Origin: Allobosea sp. Root381
GTDB lineage: Bacteria; Pseudomonadota; Alphaproteobacteria; Rhizobiales; Beijerinckiaceae
Direction of reading: 5' to 3'
Assembly: GCF_001429395.1 (NCBI RefSeq)
Contig: NZ_LMJT01000001.1
Location: 338,740-402,739, forward strand
Length of the DNA stretch: 64,000 nucleotides
In this document: positions 1 to 8,528 of the stretch, one piece after another
Layout of the letters: every line of letters starts with the position of its first letter
Numbering within the stretch: the stretch's first letter is position 1
The notes under the pieces: generated by a model
What the model was told of the DNA's origin: nothing
Databases searched by the model: none
Seen by the model: the letters and a program-made list of their open reading frames with translations, nothing else
Translations under genes and position numbers: made by a program

Positions 1-129
1 GTTCACCGTCGAATGCGTGACGCGGACGGTGACGTCGCCTTCCATGAGCTCGCTCTCGGCGAACTCCGTGAAGGTGAGGTCCGGGCCGGCCTCGCCCTTG
101 GTCGCGACAAGGGCCTTGAAGGTGGACAT
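1..129 (-). CDS. AcuI/YhdH-type NADP-dependent reductase, N-terminus only
   Basis: Only the first 43 codons lie in the window; the gene runs off the left edge. The visible residues, MSTFKALVATK at the start and then MEGDVTVRVTHSTVN, match the beginning of the AcuI/YhdH branch of medium-chain reductases. These enzymes reduce acrylyl-CoA or related enones with NADPH in the cytoplasm. The catalytic and Rossmann parts are not visible, so the assignment rests on the N-terminal pattern alone. The ATG at 129 is preceded on the minus strand by a purine-rich stretch. It is separated from the MFS gene upstream by a double-hairpin repeat and is probably transcribed on its own. Confidence 0.7.
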   Translation of the reverse strand, partial: MSTFKALVATKGEAGPDLTFTEFAESELMEGDVTVRVTHSTVN

Positions 130-187
130 GGCAATCTCCGGTATTGGGCTGAACGGTACAGACCCTAACCCGGCACGGCACCAGGCG

Positions 188-250
188 TCATTCTCGGGCT
201 TGTCCCGAGAATCCCGTGGAGGAGATGCTCGGGTCGAGCCCGAGCATGAC
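188..250. repeat. Double-hairpin palindromic repeat
   Basis: Two perfect inverted repeats sit back to back: ATTCTCGGG (190-198) with CCCGAGAAT (204-212), and ATGCTCGGG (225-233) with CCCGAGCAT (239-247). The unit is flanked by GTCAT and ATGAC. It lies just past the stop of the MFS gene, so it may also end that transcript. It belongs to the short intergenic palindromes seen elsewhere in this window with similar GTCAT/ATGAC ends. Confidence 0.75.
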
Positions 251-255
251 GGATC

Positions 256-1497
256 TCACGCCGGCTGCGGCACCGTGCGTTCGACCGGTTTCTCGACGAT
301 CGGCAGGTTGATCAGCGCCGAGACGACACCAAGCGCGACCGAGAGCCACCAGACGATCTGGTAGCTGCCCATCTGCTCGTAGAGCAGGCCGCCGAGCCAG
401 ACGCCGAGGAAGCCGCCGACTTGATGCGAGAAGAAGGCGAAGCCGTAGAGCATCGCCATGTACTTCGTGCCGAACATCAGCATCACCAGCGCCGAGGTCG
501 GCGGCACGGTCGAGAGCCAGAACAGGCCGATGACGATGCCGAACGAAATCGCGGTCAGCGGGCTCGGCGGCAGCATGATGAAGACGGCGATCGCGACGGC
601 GCGTCCGAGGTAGATCCAGGCCAGCAGATGGCGCTTCGGCATGCGCGTCGAGAGCCAGCCCGAGGAGAGCGAGCCGACCGCATTGGCGAGGCCGATCACG
701 GCGAGCGTCCAGCCACCGACCCAGGCGGGCAGGCCCATATCCTTGAGATAGGCCGGCATGTGCACGGTGATGAAGGCGAGCTGGAAGCCGCAGGTGAAGA
801 AGCCGAGCACGAGCAGGACATAGGAGCGGTGCCGGAAAGCCTCGCCCAGCGCCTGCGCAATCGTCTGGTTCGGCAGGTTCGCGGCAGCCTGCAGGCCGCT
901 GCCGAGCTTGCGCGTCGAGAGCAGGATCGAGATCGGCAGCACCGGCAGCAGCGTGAAGGCGAATATCACCAGCGCCTGCTGCCAGCCGAGCGTATCGATC
1001 AGGATGTTGCCGATCGGCGGAAACAGGAACTGGCCGAAGGAGCCGGCGGCCGTACCGGCGCCGAAGGCCATCGGCCGCCACTGCTCCGGCAGCAGCTTGC
1101 CGAACGCCGCGAGCACGAGGTTGAAGGAGCAGGCCGAGAGGCCGAAGCCGATCAGCACGCCGGCGCCGAAATGGAGCTGCAGCGGGGTCGTGGCATAGGC
1201 CATCATGACGAGCCCCGCCGCATAGAGCAGCGCGCCGACGCAAAGCACCTTCACGGTGCCGTAGCGGTCGGCGATGGCGCCGGCGAAGGGCGCGCCGAGG
1301 CCCCAGAGCAGGTTCTGGATGGCGATGGCGAGGCCGAAAGTGTCGCGCCCCCAGCCGAACTCGACCGTCATCGGGATCTGGAACAGGCCGGCAGAGGCGC
1401 GCGGGCCGAAGGTGATCAGCGCTACGGCACAGCCGGCGGCCAGGATCAGTTCCGGAGCATAGCTGCGCCCCCGGGCGGAACTCGGCGCGACACTCAT
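256..1497 (-). CDS. MFS transporter
   Basis: A 413-residue protein with about twelve hydrophobic segments spread over its whole length, typical of the major facilitator superfamily. A motif-A-like loop, GAIADRYGTVKV, follows the second membrane segment near residues 75-87. The N-terminal half has the WGRDTF and GLGAPF patterns common in the monocarboxylate/oxalate-formate type carriers of proteobacteria, but no substrate can be read from the sequence. It acts in the inner membrane, most likely as a proton-coupled carrier. It stands alone on the minus strand, with the start ATG at 1497. No regulator gene is adjacent. Confidence 0.85.
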   Translation of the reverse strand: MSVAPSSARGRSYAPELILAAGCAVALITFGPRASAGLFQIPMTVEFGWGRDTFGLAIAIQNLLWGLGAPFAGAIADRYGTVKVLCVGALLYAAGLVMMAYATTPLQLHFGAGVLIGFGLSACSFNLVLAAFGKLLPEQWRPMAFGAGTAAGSFGQFLFPPIGNILIDTLGWQQALVIFAFTLLPVLPISILLSTRKLGSGLQAAANLPNQTIAQALGEAFRHRSYVLLVLGFFTCGFQLAFITVHMPAYLKDMGLPAWVGGWTLAVIGLANAVGSLSSGWLSTRMPKRHLLAWIYLGRAVAIAVFIMLPPSPLTAISFGIVIGLFWLSTVPPTSALVMLMFGTKYMAMLYGFAFFSHQVGGFLGVWLGGLLYEQMGSYQIVWWLSVALGVVSALINLPIVEKPVERTVPQPA

Positions 1498-1958
1498 GGC
1501 GAATCTCCGGAACCTGATGTTAGGTCGTGTGCCTGCACGTTACTGCCGATCGCTTTGTTGCGACAACGCGAATTCGTGGCATGGCGCATCACGCGCTCGC
1601 ATGGAAAAGGCTGGTTGCCGGCGGCCCACCAACCTTGCCAGCCCTTCATCCAGCGAGTCTGGCCGGAATTACGTCGTACACCTTCAAGACTCTGCCCGCC
1701 ATTGTTCCCCGCGTGGTCATTCCGGGCGCAGCGGAGACCCGGAATGACCACGCGGATGATGACCGCCCGTCGCACATTCCTGTTATAGCCCGTGTACTTT
1801 TCCGGCCAGCCCCGCAGGAGCCGGCCGGACGAGCCGGCGACGTTTCCCCCCGTCCGCGTTAACCACCGCTCAACCCTACCGGGGCGATAACGGAATCATG
1901 CGAATGCGCACCGTCCGTGCGCGGGCTGCACCGCATGTTCCAGATCGGGTGAGCGGGT
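1498..1958. other. Intergenic region with one palindromic repeat
   Basis: This stretch separates the divergent MFS and cell-wall hydrolase genes. It holds the 45-bp palindrome at 1710-1754. A CtrA-like sequence with one mismatch (TTAA-N7-TCAA, 1859-1873) lies about 90 bases before the hydrolase start but is too weak to call. I see no convincing gene in it. Confidence 0.6.
1710..1754. repeat. Palindromic repeat with 17-bp arms
   Basis: CGCGTGGTCATTCCGGG at 1710-1726 is the exact reverse complement of 1738-1754, with an 11-base spacer. The core GTCATTCCGGG and CCCGGAATGAC, with the GCAGCGGAGA spacer, resemble the dispersed intergenic palindromes common in Hyphomicrobiales. A related spacer motif recurs at 56981-57021. 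Confidence 0.85.
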
Positions 1959-3248
1959 TTGAGTCATTTGCGTTTGCGCAGGCGTACGAGACGCATCGGT
2001 TCGGTCGGCCTCAAATGGGCGCTGGCGACGGTCGCGCCCTGGGCGCTGTCGGTCGGGATGCTGGTCTCCTTCACCGCTTCCGCCGGCCAGAACTTCAGCC
2101 TCGACGCCCTGCCCTCCACCGCCCTGCTGCGTTCCGAGCCCGGCTTCGCTTCCGAACTCGAGGAAGGCCCCTCGATGCTGGTCGCGGCGAGCGCCTTCCG
2201 CCTGCCCGGGCTCTCCCTCTCCTCGGCGATCCGGCAGGCGCATCTCTCCTTCGACGATCCGGAGCGTCGCGTGGTGATCGATCCGCGCCAGCCGCGCGAG
2301 GACATGAAGCGCTCCGCCGGCGACTTCCCGAAGGTCGACCGCAAGGCGAAGGGCGATGCCCTTCCTCGCCTGCGGCCGAGCATCTCGGCGAAAGCCCCGC
2401 GCGAACTCGAGCGCGTCGTCTTCGGTGACACCCAGCCCGGCCTGATCTCGGGCGGCTTCTCGCTCGAGGCGATGCGCGAGGCCGACATCAGCGGGCCGCC
2501 GGTCGGCTTCGAGCCCCTGCCGGAAGACCAGGGCCTCACCGATCCGGCCGTGTCGGATTCCTCCCCCGATGCGCTGCGATCGTCCAACGGTTCCGAGCAC
2601 CCCTATGGCAATGTGCCGCGCACGATCGACGGCGCGACGCCCGGCATCCTGCCTGCGATCGCGCAGGGCTCGTCGACGCCGTCTGTCTCCTACAGCGTGA
2701 CCACGCTGGTGCCCGCGCCCTTGGAGCCGGCGGAGGATTCCGGCCTCATCGCCGGGGCACCTTCCTCGTCGGAGCACCGCGTCGCCAAGGCTCAGCCGGG
2801 CGGGCGCGATCACTATACCGGGCTGATCGCCGCTGCCGACATGGCCAAGCAGCAGCGCTGCCTGGCGGAAGCCGTCTATTTCGAGGCGCGCTCGGAATCG
2901 GAAGACGGCCGCGCCGCGGTGGCGCAGGTTGTGCTCAACCGCGTCAAGAGCGGGCTCTATCCCGACAGCGTCTGCGGCGTCGTCTACCAGAACAGCCACC
3001 GCTATCTCGCCTGCCAGTTCACCTTCACCTGCGAAGGCAAGTCGCTGCGCATCACCGAGCCCGGCCCCTGGCGCGCCGCGGTCCGCATCGCCCGCGAGGT
3101 CTTCGAGGGCACGACCTACCTGGCGGATGTCGGCGCCTCGACGCATTATCACGCGCAATATGTGCGGCCCTATTGGGCAAAGAAGCTGAAGAAGATGGAC
3201 ACGATCGGCCAGCACGTCTTCTACAAGCTGCGGCCGGGGCAGACCTGA
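1959..3248 (+). CDS. SleB-like cell wall hydrolase (Hydrolase_2 family)
   Basis: A 429-residue protein. A basic N-terminus and one hydrophobic segment (about residues 17-42) anchor or export it. A long proline- and serine-rich linker follows. The C-terminal domain (about 297-425) is of the SleB/CwlJ type (Hydrolase_2), which cleaves peptidoglycan glycan strands. The conserved block CLAEAVYFEARSE carries the likely catalytic glutamate, and QVVLNRV, CQFTFTC and GASTHYHA follow as in the family. No spores are expected here, so the role is probably general wall remodelling. The start is an inferred TTG at 1959, chosen because it gives the full basic signal-anchor; no strong ribosome site precedes it, and an in-frame ATG near codon 34 is possible but would cut the membrane segment. 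Confidence 0.85.
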   Translation: MSHLRLRRRTRRIGSVGLKWALATVAPWALSVGMLVSFTASAGQNFSLDALPSTALLRSEPGFASELEEGPSMLVAASAFRLPGLSLSSAIRQAHLSFDDPERRVVIDPRQPREDMKRSAGDFPKVDRKAKGDALPRLRPSISAKAPRELERVVFGDTQPGLISGGFSLEAMREADISGPPVGFEPLPEDQGLTDPAVSDSSPDALRSSNGSEHPYGNVPRTIDGATPGILPAIAQGSSTPSVSYSVTTLVPAPLEPAEDSGLIAGAPSSSEHRVAKAQPGGRDHYTGLIAAADMAKQQRCLAEAVYFEARSESEDGRAAVAQVVLNRVKSGLYPDSVCGVVYQNSHRYLACQFTFTCEGKSLRITEPGPWRAAVRIAREVFEGTTYLADVGASTHYHAQYVRPYWAKKLKKMDTIGQHVFYKLRPGQT

Positions 3249-3284
3249 TCGGGGCAGGATCGGCCAGGATTGAAACGCCGATCC

Positions 3285-3617
3285 CTATTGCTGCGACATA
3301 ATCCACTTCACCAGCGTCTCCGCCTCCTCCGGTGAGACGGTCGGCTGCGGAGGCATCGGCATCTGGCCCCAATTGCCGCCACCACCCTTCACCACCTTTT
3401 CGGTCAGGACCTTGATCGCGGCTTCATCCTTGCCGTAGCGCTCGGCCACCGCCTTGTAGGCCGGCCCGATCATCTTCCGCTCGACGGAATGGCAGGCGAC
3501 ACAGTTCTTGCTCTTGGCCAGTTCGGGACTCGCGAAAGCGGGCGAAGATGTCAGGAGCGCAGCAAAAAGGGCTATGCCGAGGTGTCGAAGCTCAACCATG
3601 GGCAGGATTTCCATCAT
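3285..3617 (-). CDS. Small class I cytochrome c
   Basis: A 110-residue secreted cytochrome. A signal peptide covers about residues 1-30, with a likely cut after PAFA. The heme site is CVACH (residues 39-43), and the axial methionine is probably in GQMPMPPQ (about 85-91), as in cytochromes of the c551/c552 type. The C-terminal helix ETLVKWIM is typical. It would carry electrons in the periplasm. It lies about 100 bases downstream of a PQQ-type sugar dehydrogenase on the same strand, so it may accept electrons from that enzyme. Three start codons are possible; 3617 gives the longest signal peptide, and 3599 (MVELRHLG) would also give a proper one. Confidence 0.88.
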   Translation of the reverse strand: MMEILPMVELRHLGIALFAALLTSSPAFASPELAKSKNCVACHSVERKMIGPAYKAVAERYGKDEAAIKVLTEKVVKGGGGNWGQMPMPPQPTVSPEEAETLVKWIMSQQ

Positions 3618-3717
3618 GCGCGAGATCCGGGTCGGACGGAATCGCGGAACCCGGTCGAAACAGCCGAAGAACCGGTCAGCCGCGCCGCCGCTATGGCAGG
3701 CGCGGCTGCCGATCAGC

Positions 3718-4995
3718 TCAGTTGGGCTTGAGCTGGTAGACGTCGCCCTGGTCGGTGGCGACGTACATGCTGCCGTCCGGCGCCTGCACGACGGAGCGGA
3801 AGCGCCCCGCCGGCATCGGCAAGGACACCGTGCTGCGCTTGGCGGACGCGCCGTCCGGCGCGATGTCGAGAATGTCGAGGCGGTTGCCGACCGGCGTGCC
3901 GTGGATGCCAATGCCCATGAACGTCACCACCATCCGGCCGTTCCAGTCCTTCCACTGTGAGCCGTTCAGGAACGCGCATGACGACATGCCCTGCGAGAGC
4001 TGCTCGTTGTTCCAGGCCGGCTTCATGGCGTTGGGATAGGTCTTGGTGTCGGTCATCGGCATGAAGGCGGAGCGCTCCTTCGGATCGACCGCGCCCATCT
4101 GGTTCGGCGAGTAGCCGCAATAATTGTCGGGGCAGTCGGCGCGCCCGCCGACATTCGGACGCGGATCCCAGCCGGCATTGCCGCCGGCGGTCAGCGCCGT
4201 CACCTCGTCGCTGTGCCAGGGACCGTTCTCGGCCGTGTAGGGCTGGTTGCTGCCCGGACGGAAACAGATGCCCTGCGGGTTGCGATGCCCGTAGGTGAAG
4301 ATGCGCGCATCGAAGCCCTGCGGCGGGTTGTTGCCGGCCGCGGCCTTGCCGTCCCGGTCGATGCGCAGCACCTTTCCGCCGATACGGGTCGGGCTTTGCG
4401 GCACCTCGCCGTTATGGGTATCGCCCGTCGTGACGTAAAGGAATCCGTCCGCGGGGCCGAAGCGGAGGCGCCCGCCATTATGCGCGCCCGGATCGCCGAA
4501 GGGATGGTTGCTGGGCGCCGGCTTATAGGCGATGTCGGCGACGATATCCTGCCGGTTCGAGACCTTGGTCAGATCGGGACTGACGGTGAGCCGCAGCACC
4601 CGGTTGCTTCCCGGCGCCGTCAGGTTCGAGGCCGAGTAGACGTAGATGAAGCGGTTGGTCGCGAAGTCGGGGTCGATCGCCACGCCGTTCATCCCCGCCT
4701 GACCGCTGCAGAAGAGGTCGGACGCGGTGTCGGCATAGCCCTTGGAATCCTTCATGCCGAGCAGGGCGTTGACCGCGCCGGACGGCAGCCTTGCCGAGAG
4801 GCCGCGGCACTTCTCGGTGAAGAACATCGTGCCGTCGGGCAGGAAGGCCATGTCCCAGGTCAGGTCACGGCCGGCCATGACGGCGGTGCTGGTGAGTCCG
4901 GGCGTTCCGCTCGGAGCTTGGGCGCCCGCCGAGCCGGACAGGACGCATGAGGCCAGTAAGGCATAGGGCAACGCGAAGCGAATACGTCGAGTCAT
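3718..4995 (-). CDS. PQQ-dependent sugar dehydrogenase (glucose/sorbosone dehydrogenase family)
   Basis: A 425-residue periplasmic protein of the GSDH beta-propeller family, which oxidises aldose sugars with pyrroloquinoline quinone. A signal peptide spans about residues 1-26 (cut after GSAGA). Blade motifs seen in order are DMAFLPDGTMFFTE, GDPGAHNGGRLRFGP, GKVLRIDRDG, TYGHRNPQGICF and AENGPWHSDEV. Length fits the family. The start at 4995 is preceded by GGAGGAG. An open frame continues about 67 codons upstream, but that part has no signal-peptide character. The cytochrome c gene downstream is a possible electron acceptor. The true sugar substrate cannot be read from sequence, and some relatives have no proven sugar activity. 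Confidence 0.88.
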   Translation of the reverse strand: MTRRIRFALPYALLASCVLSGSAGAQAPSGTPGLTSTAVMAGRDLTWDMAFLPDGTMFFTEKCRGLSARLPSGAVNALLGMKDSKGYADTASDLFCSGQAGMNGVAIDPDFATNRFIYVYSASNLTAPGSNRVLRLTVSPDLTKVSNRQDIVADIAYKPAPSNHPFGDPGAHNGGRLRFGPADGFLYVTTGDTHNGEVPQSPTRIGGKVLRIDRDGKAAAGNNPPQGFDARIFTYGHRNPQGICFRPGSNQPYTAENGPWHSDEVTALTAGGNAGWDPRPNVGGRADCPDNYCGYSPNQMGAVDPKERSAFMPMTDTKTYPNAMKPAWNNEQLSQGMSSCAFLNGSQWKDWNGRMVVTFMGIGIHGTPVGNRLDILDIAPDGASAKRSTVSLPMPAGRFRSVVQAPDGSMYVATDQGDVYQLKPN

Positions 4996-5507
4996 CGATG
5001 TCTCCTCCGAGTTCGTTAGCCTCCCCGCAGAAAAGGTCCGCGATCCGCCGGACCTCAGCCGAAAACGTTGTTCGGCCGGTCGATTGTTAGGCGCCTGCCC
5101 AGGCGGGCGCAACAGCATTCGCCAGAGACGGAAGGCGCCGATTGCACGATCGAGAAGAGCGATCTCTGCGTCAGCATCAGTCTTCAAGTTCGACATCTAA
5201 GTTGGATATTGCCGATCACAGGATTTTTCTGGCATCGAGATCGATAACCGGAGGCGGCTCGGCACCCATTTTTGGTCAGAAAACGTCCGTCTGGCCCAGA
5301 CGGCGCGCGCTGACGATCCGAAACTCCGCGGCATTCGATCTTTCAGCTTCACGTACCGGCAAGCTGCGTGAACGCGGGCCCGTGGAGCACCTTGGTTAAT
5401 TTTACCTTGTTTTAGCGTTTACCTTGCGTTCACCTCTGGTTCCCGGCCTTCTGGCGTCAACAAGCGACGCCAGCGTCGCGCAAGGTTTGGCGGGGCAGGT
5501 TGTCGGC
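4996..5507. other. Intergenic region between divergent genes
   Basis: A 512-base gap without a convincing gene. A hairpin with 7-bp arms (AGGTCCG at 5034-5040, CGGACCT at 5049-5055) lies in the leader of the sugar dehydrogenase. Two exact direct repeats TTTACCTTG (5401-5409, 5418-5426) lie 80-105 bases before the exported repeat protein and may be an operator. The stretch 5380-5430 is AT-rich for this genome and probably carries that gene's promoter. Confidence 0.5.
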
Positions 5508-6101
5508 ATGACGCGCAAGGTTCTCACCATCTCGGCTTTCACGGCATCCGCCTTCTCGGCGGCGCTGCTTCTCGGCGCCACGACTGCGCAGGCCGATGGC
5601 TGCCAGGGCGCCGCCTGCTACAATCTGGTCGAGACCCCGCCCGTCTACGGCACGGTCACGGAAACCAGGCTGGTGCGGAAGGCGCAGACCCGGCGTCGGG
5701 TCGTGCCGGCACGCTACGACTACGTCACCGAGAAGGTGATGATCCAGCCGGCCCGGAAGATCCCGGTCCAGGTCGAGGGTCAATACTATTCGATCCAGGA
5801 AAAGGTGCTGATCTCGCCCGGCGGCCAGCGCTGGGAAGTCACCACCGATGCCTTTGGCCGCACGACCGGATGCTGGGTCTATGACGAGCCGCAATACGGC
5901 TTCCGCCAGCGCGTCGTCGAATCGGCGCCGGCCAGGGTCGAGTACAAGGTCATTCCCGCCGTCTACACGGAACGGCAGCGCAGGGTGATGGTGCAGCCGA
6001 CGCGGGTCGTGCACGAGACCATTCCTGCCGGATACAAAACCCGCCATCGCAAGGTTCTGGTGAGCCCAGGCTCTCAGCACTGGCAGAGGGCTGGCTACTA
6101 G
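5508..6101 (+). CDS. Exported protein with internal repeats, unknown function
   Basis: I do not recognise a named family. The 197-residue product has a signal peptide (about residues 1-30, cut near TAQA). The mature part is basic and tyrosine-rich and is built from two long repeats. Each repeat has an R/K-V-M-[I/V]-Q-P-[A/T]-R box followed about 25 residues later by a K-V-L-[I/V]-S-P-G-[G/S]-Q-[R/H]-W box: EKVMIQPAR then EKVLISPGGQRWE, and RRVMVQPTR then RKVLVSPGSQHWQ. Cysteines occur in DGCQGAACYN and in TGCWVYDE between the repeats. It is probably periplasmic or outer-envelope. The start ATG at 5508 is chosen because the signal peptide begins there; the frame is open further upstream. A strong terminator follows. 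Confidence 0.8.
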   Translation: MTRKVLTISAFTASAFSAALLLGATTAQADGCQGAACYNLVETPPVYGTVTETRLVRKAQTRRRVVPARYDYVTEKVMIQPARKIPVQVEGQYYSIQEKVLISPGGQRWEVTTDAFGRTTGCWVYDEPQYGFRQRVVESAPARVEYKVIPAVYTERQRRVMVQPTRVVHETIPAGYKTRHRKVLVSPGSQHWQRAGY

Positions 6102-6144
6102 GTTCGACGTTCGAACCCTTTGACTACGGAAAAGACCACTTACA

Positions 6145-6168
6145 CCCCGGCTTACGCCGGGGTTTTTT
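6145..6168 (+). terminator. Rho-independent terminator
   Basis: Stem CCCCGGC (6145-6151) and GCCGGGG (6156-6162) with a TTAC loop, followed by six T residues. It lies 43 bases after the exported repeat protein. Confidence 0.9.
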
Positions 6169-6198
6169 CGTGGGGTCGCCGTCGTGGTCGAGACGTCC

Positions 6199-6468
6199 CT
6201 ACGCCAGCCCGCCCTGCAGCAGCGCCAGCACCCCGACGCCCAGCGCGAAGGCCAGGATGCGCGCGGGCATGGCGATCAGGCTGCCGGGAGAGCGGCCGAG
6301 CGCGAAGCCGGCCAAAATCTCGGACAGGCCGAGCCCCAGCAGCACGAGGACGAAGGGAGGAAAGCTCGCAGAAGGCGCGATCCAGCCTGCCGTGACGGCG
6401 GCCGAGACGATGGCGCCGAGGCCGGCGCCGAGCGCGATGAAAACCAGCTCGGCGCGCGTGAACCGCAT
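6199..6468 (-). CDS. Small membrane protein, unknown function
   Basis: An 89-residue protein with three hydrophobic stretches: FIALGAGLGAIVSAAVTAGW, then FPPFVLVLLGLGLSEILAGF, then a C-terminal segment ILAFALGVGVLALL. I do not recognise the family. It starts 7 bases after the stop of infA on the same strand and is likely cotranscribed with it. The ATG at 6468 is chosen over an upstream extension that would overlap infA. Its place after infA, a helicase and a cold-shock gene gives no clear clue beyond shared transcription. Confidence 0.7.
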   Translation of the reverse strand: MRFTRAELVFIALGAGLGAIVSAAVTAGWIAPSASFPPFVLVLLGLGLSEILAGFALGRSPGSLIAMPARILAFALGVGVLALLQGGLA

Positions 6469-6475
6469 GCTGTGA

Positions 6476-6748
6476 TCAGCGCCGGCGGAAGTTCTGGTTG
6501 CGCGGAGGGCCGCCCGGCGCGGGGCCTGCGGTCTTCTGGCGGAAGTTGATGCGGCCACGATCGAGATCGTAGGGCGACATCTCGACGACCACGCGGTCGC
6601 CCGCGATCGTACGGATGCGGTTCTTCTTCATCTTGCCGGCCGCATAGGCCAGGATCACATGCTCGTTGTCGAGCTTCACCCGGTAATTGCCGTCCGGCAG
6701 CACTTCGACCACCGTACCGTCGAATTCGAGCAGTTCTTCTTTTGCCAT
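6476..6748 (-). CDS. infA: Translation initiation factor IF-1 (infA-type, C-terminally extended)
   Basis: A 90-residue S1/OB-fold protein. Residues 1-72 match IF-1 closely ([61 protein letters not shown]). IF-1 binds the ribosomal A site with IF-2 and IF-3 during initiation. Most bacterial IF-1 proteins end near residue 72; this one has about 18 more residues rich in proline, glycine and arginine (ending [10 protein letters not shown]). Its neighbours, an RhlE-like helicase and a CspA protein, suggest a cold-linked copy. A separate standard infA may exist elsewhere; that cannot be seen here. The start ATG is preceded by a GGACGA-like site. Confidence 0.9.
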   Translation of the reverse strand: MAKEELLEFDGTVVEVLPDGNYRVKLDNEHVILAYAAGKMKKNRIRTIAGDRVVVEMSPYDLDRGRINFRQKTAGPAPGGPPRNQNFRRR

Positions 6749-6832
6749 ACTGTCGTCCTTCGTGTGCCCTTTGGCGCTGGGAACGGGTCGATCGCGAGGA
6801 TCGACCCTGCCCGCTGTCAGCTCGCTAGCGCG

Positions 6833-8293
6833 TCAGTTCGCGCGCCGCCGGGCGCCGTTGGTGCGTGGTTGCTGTGTTCTTTGCTGCAAGAACGCGACGC
6901 CGCCAAGTCCTTCCTTGGCAGTACCACCTTCTTTTCGCTGGCCCTGCACATCGGAACGCGGCTGGCGGTCCTGGCGCGGAGCGTCATGACGGCCTGCGTC
7001 GGGGCGCTGGCCACCACCATTGCCGGGCTTGGCCTGGCGCTGACCTTGCGGCCTGCCCTGGCGGTCGCCCTGCGGACGGCCCTGGTCGCGGCCGCCGCCG
7101 CCCTGCTGGCCGCGTCCGCCGCGGCCCTGGTTCTGCGGCGGCTTCTTCGGCGTGCGGCCGTCCCAATACGGCACCTCGCCCATGGGCGTGATGGCGACGC
7201 GGGTCAGCTTCTCGATAGCGGCGAGATCGCCCCGCTCCTCCGGCGTGCAGAAGGCGATGGCCAGGCCCGAAGCGCCGGCGCGCGCGGTGCGGCCGATGCG
7301 GTGGACATAGGTCTCGGGCACGTTCGGCAGGTCGAAGTTCACGACATGGCTGATGCCGTCGACATCGATGCCACGGGCGGCGATGTCGGTGGCGACGAGA
7401 ATGCGCAGCTCGCCGTCGCGGAAGGCGCCCAGAGCCCGCTCGCGCTGGCCCTGGCTCTTGTTGCCATGGATCGCGGCCGCCTTGATGCCTGACACCTCAA
7501 GCTGGCGGACGACCTTGTCGGCGCCGTGCTTGGTGCGGGTGAAGACGATGGCGCGCTCCATCTCGGGAACGCTCAGCGTCTTCGCCAGCAAGGCAGGCTT
7601 GTCGCCGGGCGTCGTGTGGATCACGCGCTGGTCGATCTTCTCGGCGGTGGTCGCGACGGGCGCGACCGAAACCTCGACCGGATCGCTGAGATAGGCGGAG
7701 GCGATGTCGCGGATCGGCTTCGGCATGGTCGCCGAGAACAGCAGCGTCTGGCGCTCCTTCGGGATCAGGGTGGCGATCCGGCGCAGCGCATGGATGAAGC
7801 CGAGGTCGAGCATCTGGTCGGCCTCGTCGAGGACGAGGAACTCGATCTCGCGCAGCGACACGGCGCGCTGGTCGACGAGGTCGAGCAGGCGGCCCGGGGT
7901 CGCGACGAGAATGTCGACCTGCTGGCCGAGCGCGCGGATCTGCTTGCCGACGGGCACGCCGCCGAAGATCACCGTCGACTTGACCGTGGTGAACTGCGCG
8001 TAGGTGCGAATCGAGGTCTCGATCTGCGCGGCGAGTTCGCGGGTCGGCGAGAGGATCAGCGCGCGCACCGAACGCGGCTGCAGCCGGCGCGGATTGTTGA
8101 GCATGCGGTGCAGCAGCGGCAGCGAGAACGCCGCCGTCTTGCCCGTGCCGGTCTGGGCGGCGCCAAGCAGGTCACGGCCCTTGAGAATCGGAGGGATAGC
8201 CTGCGCCTGGATCGGCGTGGGCGTGGTGTAACCTTCGGAGGCGAGCGCCTTGAGAAGCTGCTCGGCCAGGCCGAGGTCGGTAAATTGAGTCAA
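6833..8293 (-). CDS. DEAD-box RNA helicase, RhlE-like
   Basis: A 486-residue ATP-dependent RNA helicase. The motifs appear in order: F-T-P-I-Q type Q motif (TTPTPIQAQAIPP), AQTGTGKT, PTRELA, TPGR, DEAD, SAT, ARGIDVDGI and HRIGRTARAG. The core ends near residue 375. The tail (about 375-486) is low complexity, rich in G, R, Q and P (RGGRGQ, GRPQGDRQG), and is a probable RNA-binding tail. RhlE-like enzymes remodel rRNA and mRNA, often in the cold. The start is a TTG at 8293 (MTQFTDLGLAE), with GGAAAGA about 7 bases upstream. Upstream codons in the same frame lack helicase similarity. It lies between cspA and infA on the same strand. Confidence 0.93.
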   Translation of the reverse strand: MTQFTDLGLAEQLLKALASEGYTTPTPIQAQAIPPILKGRDLLGAAQTGTGKTAAFSLPLLHRMLNNPRRLQPRSVRALILSPTRELAAQIETSIRTYAQFTTVKSTVIFGGVPVGKQIRALGQQVDILVATPGRLLDLVDQRAVSLREIEFLVLDEADQMLDLGFIHALRRIATLIPKERQTLLFSATMPKPIRDIASAYLSDPVEVSVAPVATTAEKIDQRVIHTTPGDKPALLAKTLSVPEMERAIVFTRTKHGADKVVRQLEVSGIKAAAIHGNKSQGQRERALGAFRDGELRILVATDIAARGIDVDGISHVVNFDLPNVPETYVHRIGRTARAGASGLAIAFCTPEERGDLAAIEKLTRVAITPMGEVPYWDGRTPKKPPQNQGRGGRGQQGGGGRDQGRPQGDRQGRPQGQRQAKPGNGGGQRPDAGRHDAPRQDRQPRSDVQGQRKEGGTAKEGLGGVAFLQQRTQQPRTNGARRRAN

Positions 8294-8528
8294 AACAGGT
8301 CTTTCCGGACGCCGCGACGCAAGGGGCACATGTGGGTATCGGCTGTGCCGCCGGATTGCGCCCGGCCTTGAATTTTTGCTCTTCCCTGCCGGCGAACCGC
8401 TAAGCCACAGCGCCGGAAGGTGTCTTGATGGTGCGTTGAAAACCGGGCGGGCACACAAGGCGCCGGCCCGATCGACAGAGGGACACGCGTCCTGGCGGAC
8501 GCCGAATGTCGATCCGTCTCAGTGTATC

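Noticed and set aside
1859..1873. CtrA-like site TTAA-N7-TCAA before the cell-wall hydrolase
   Set aside because: One mismatch in a key position and no cell-cycle context; too weak to call beside the better boxes.
5142..5399. Open frame of 85 codons upstream of the exported repeat protein
   Set aside because: No ribosome site, serine/arginine-rich random composition, and it crosses a probable promoter region.
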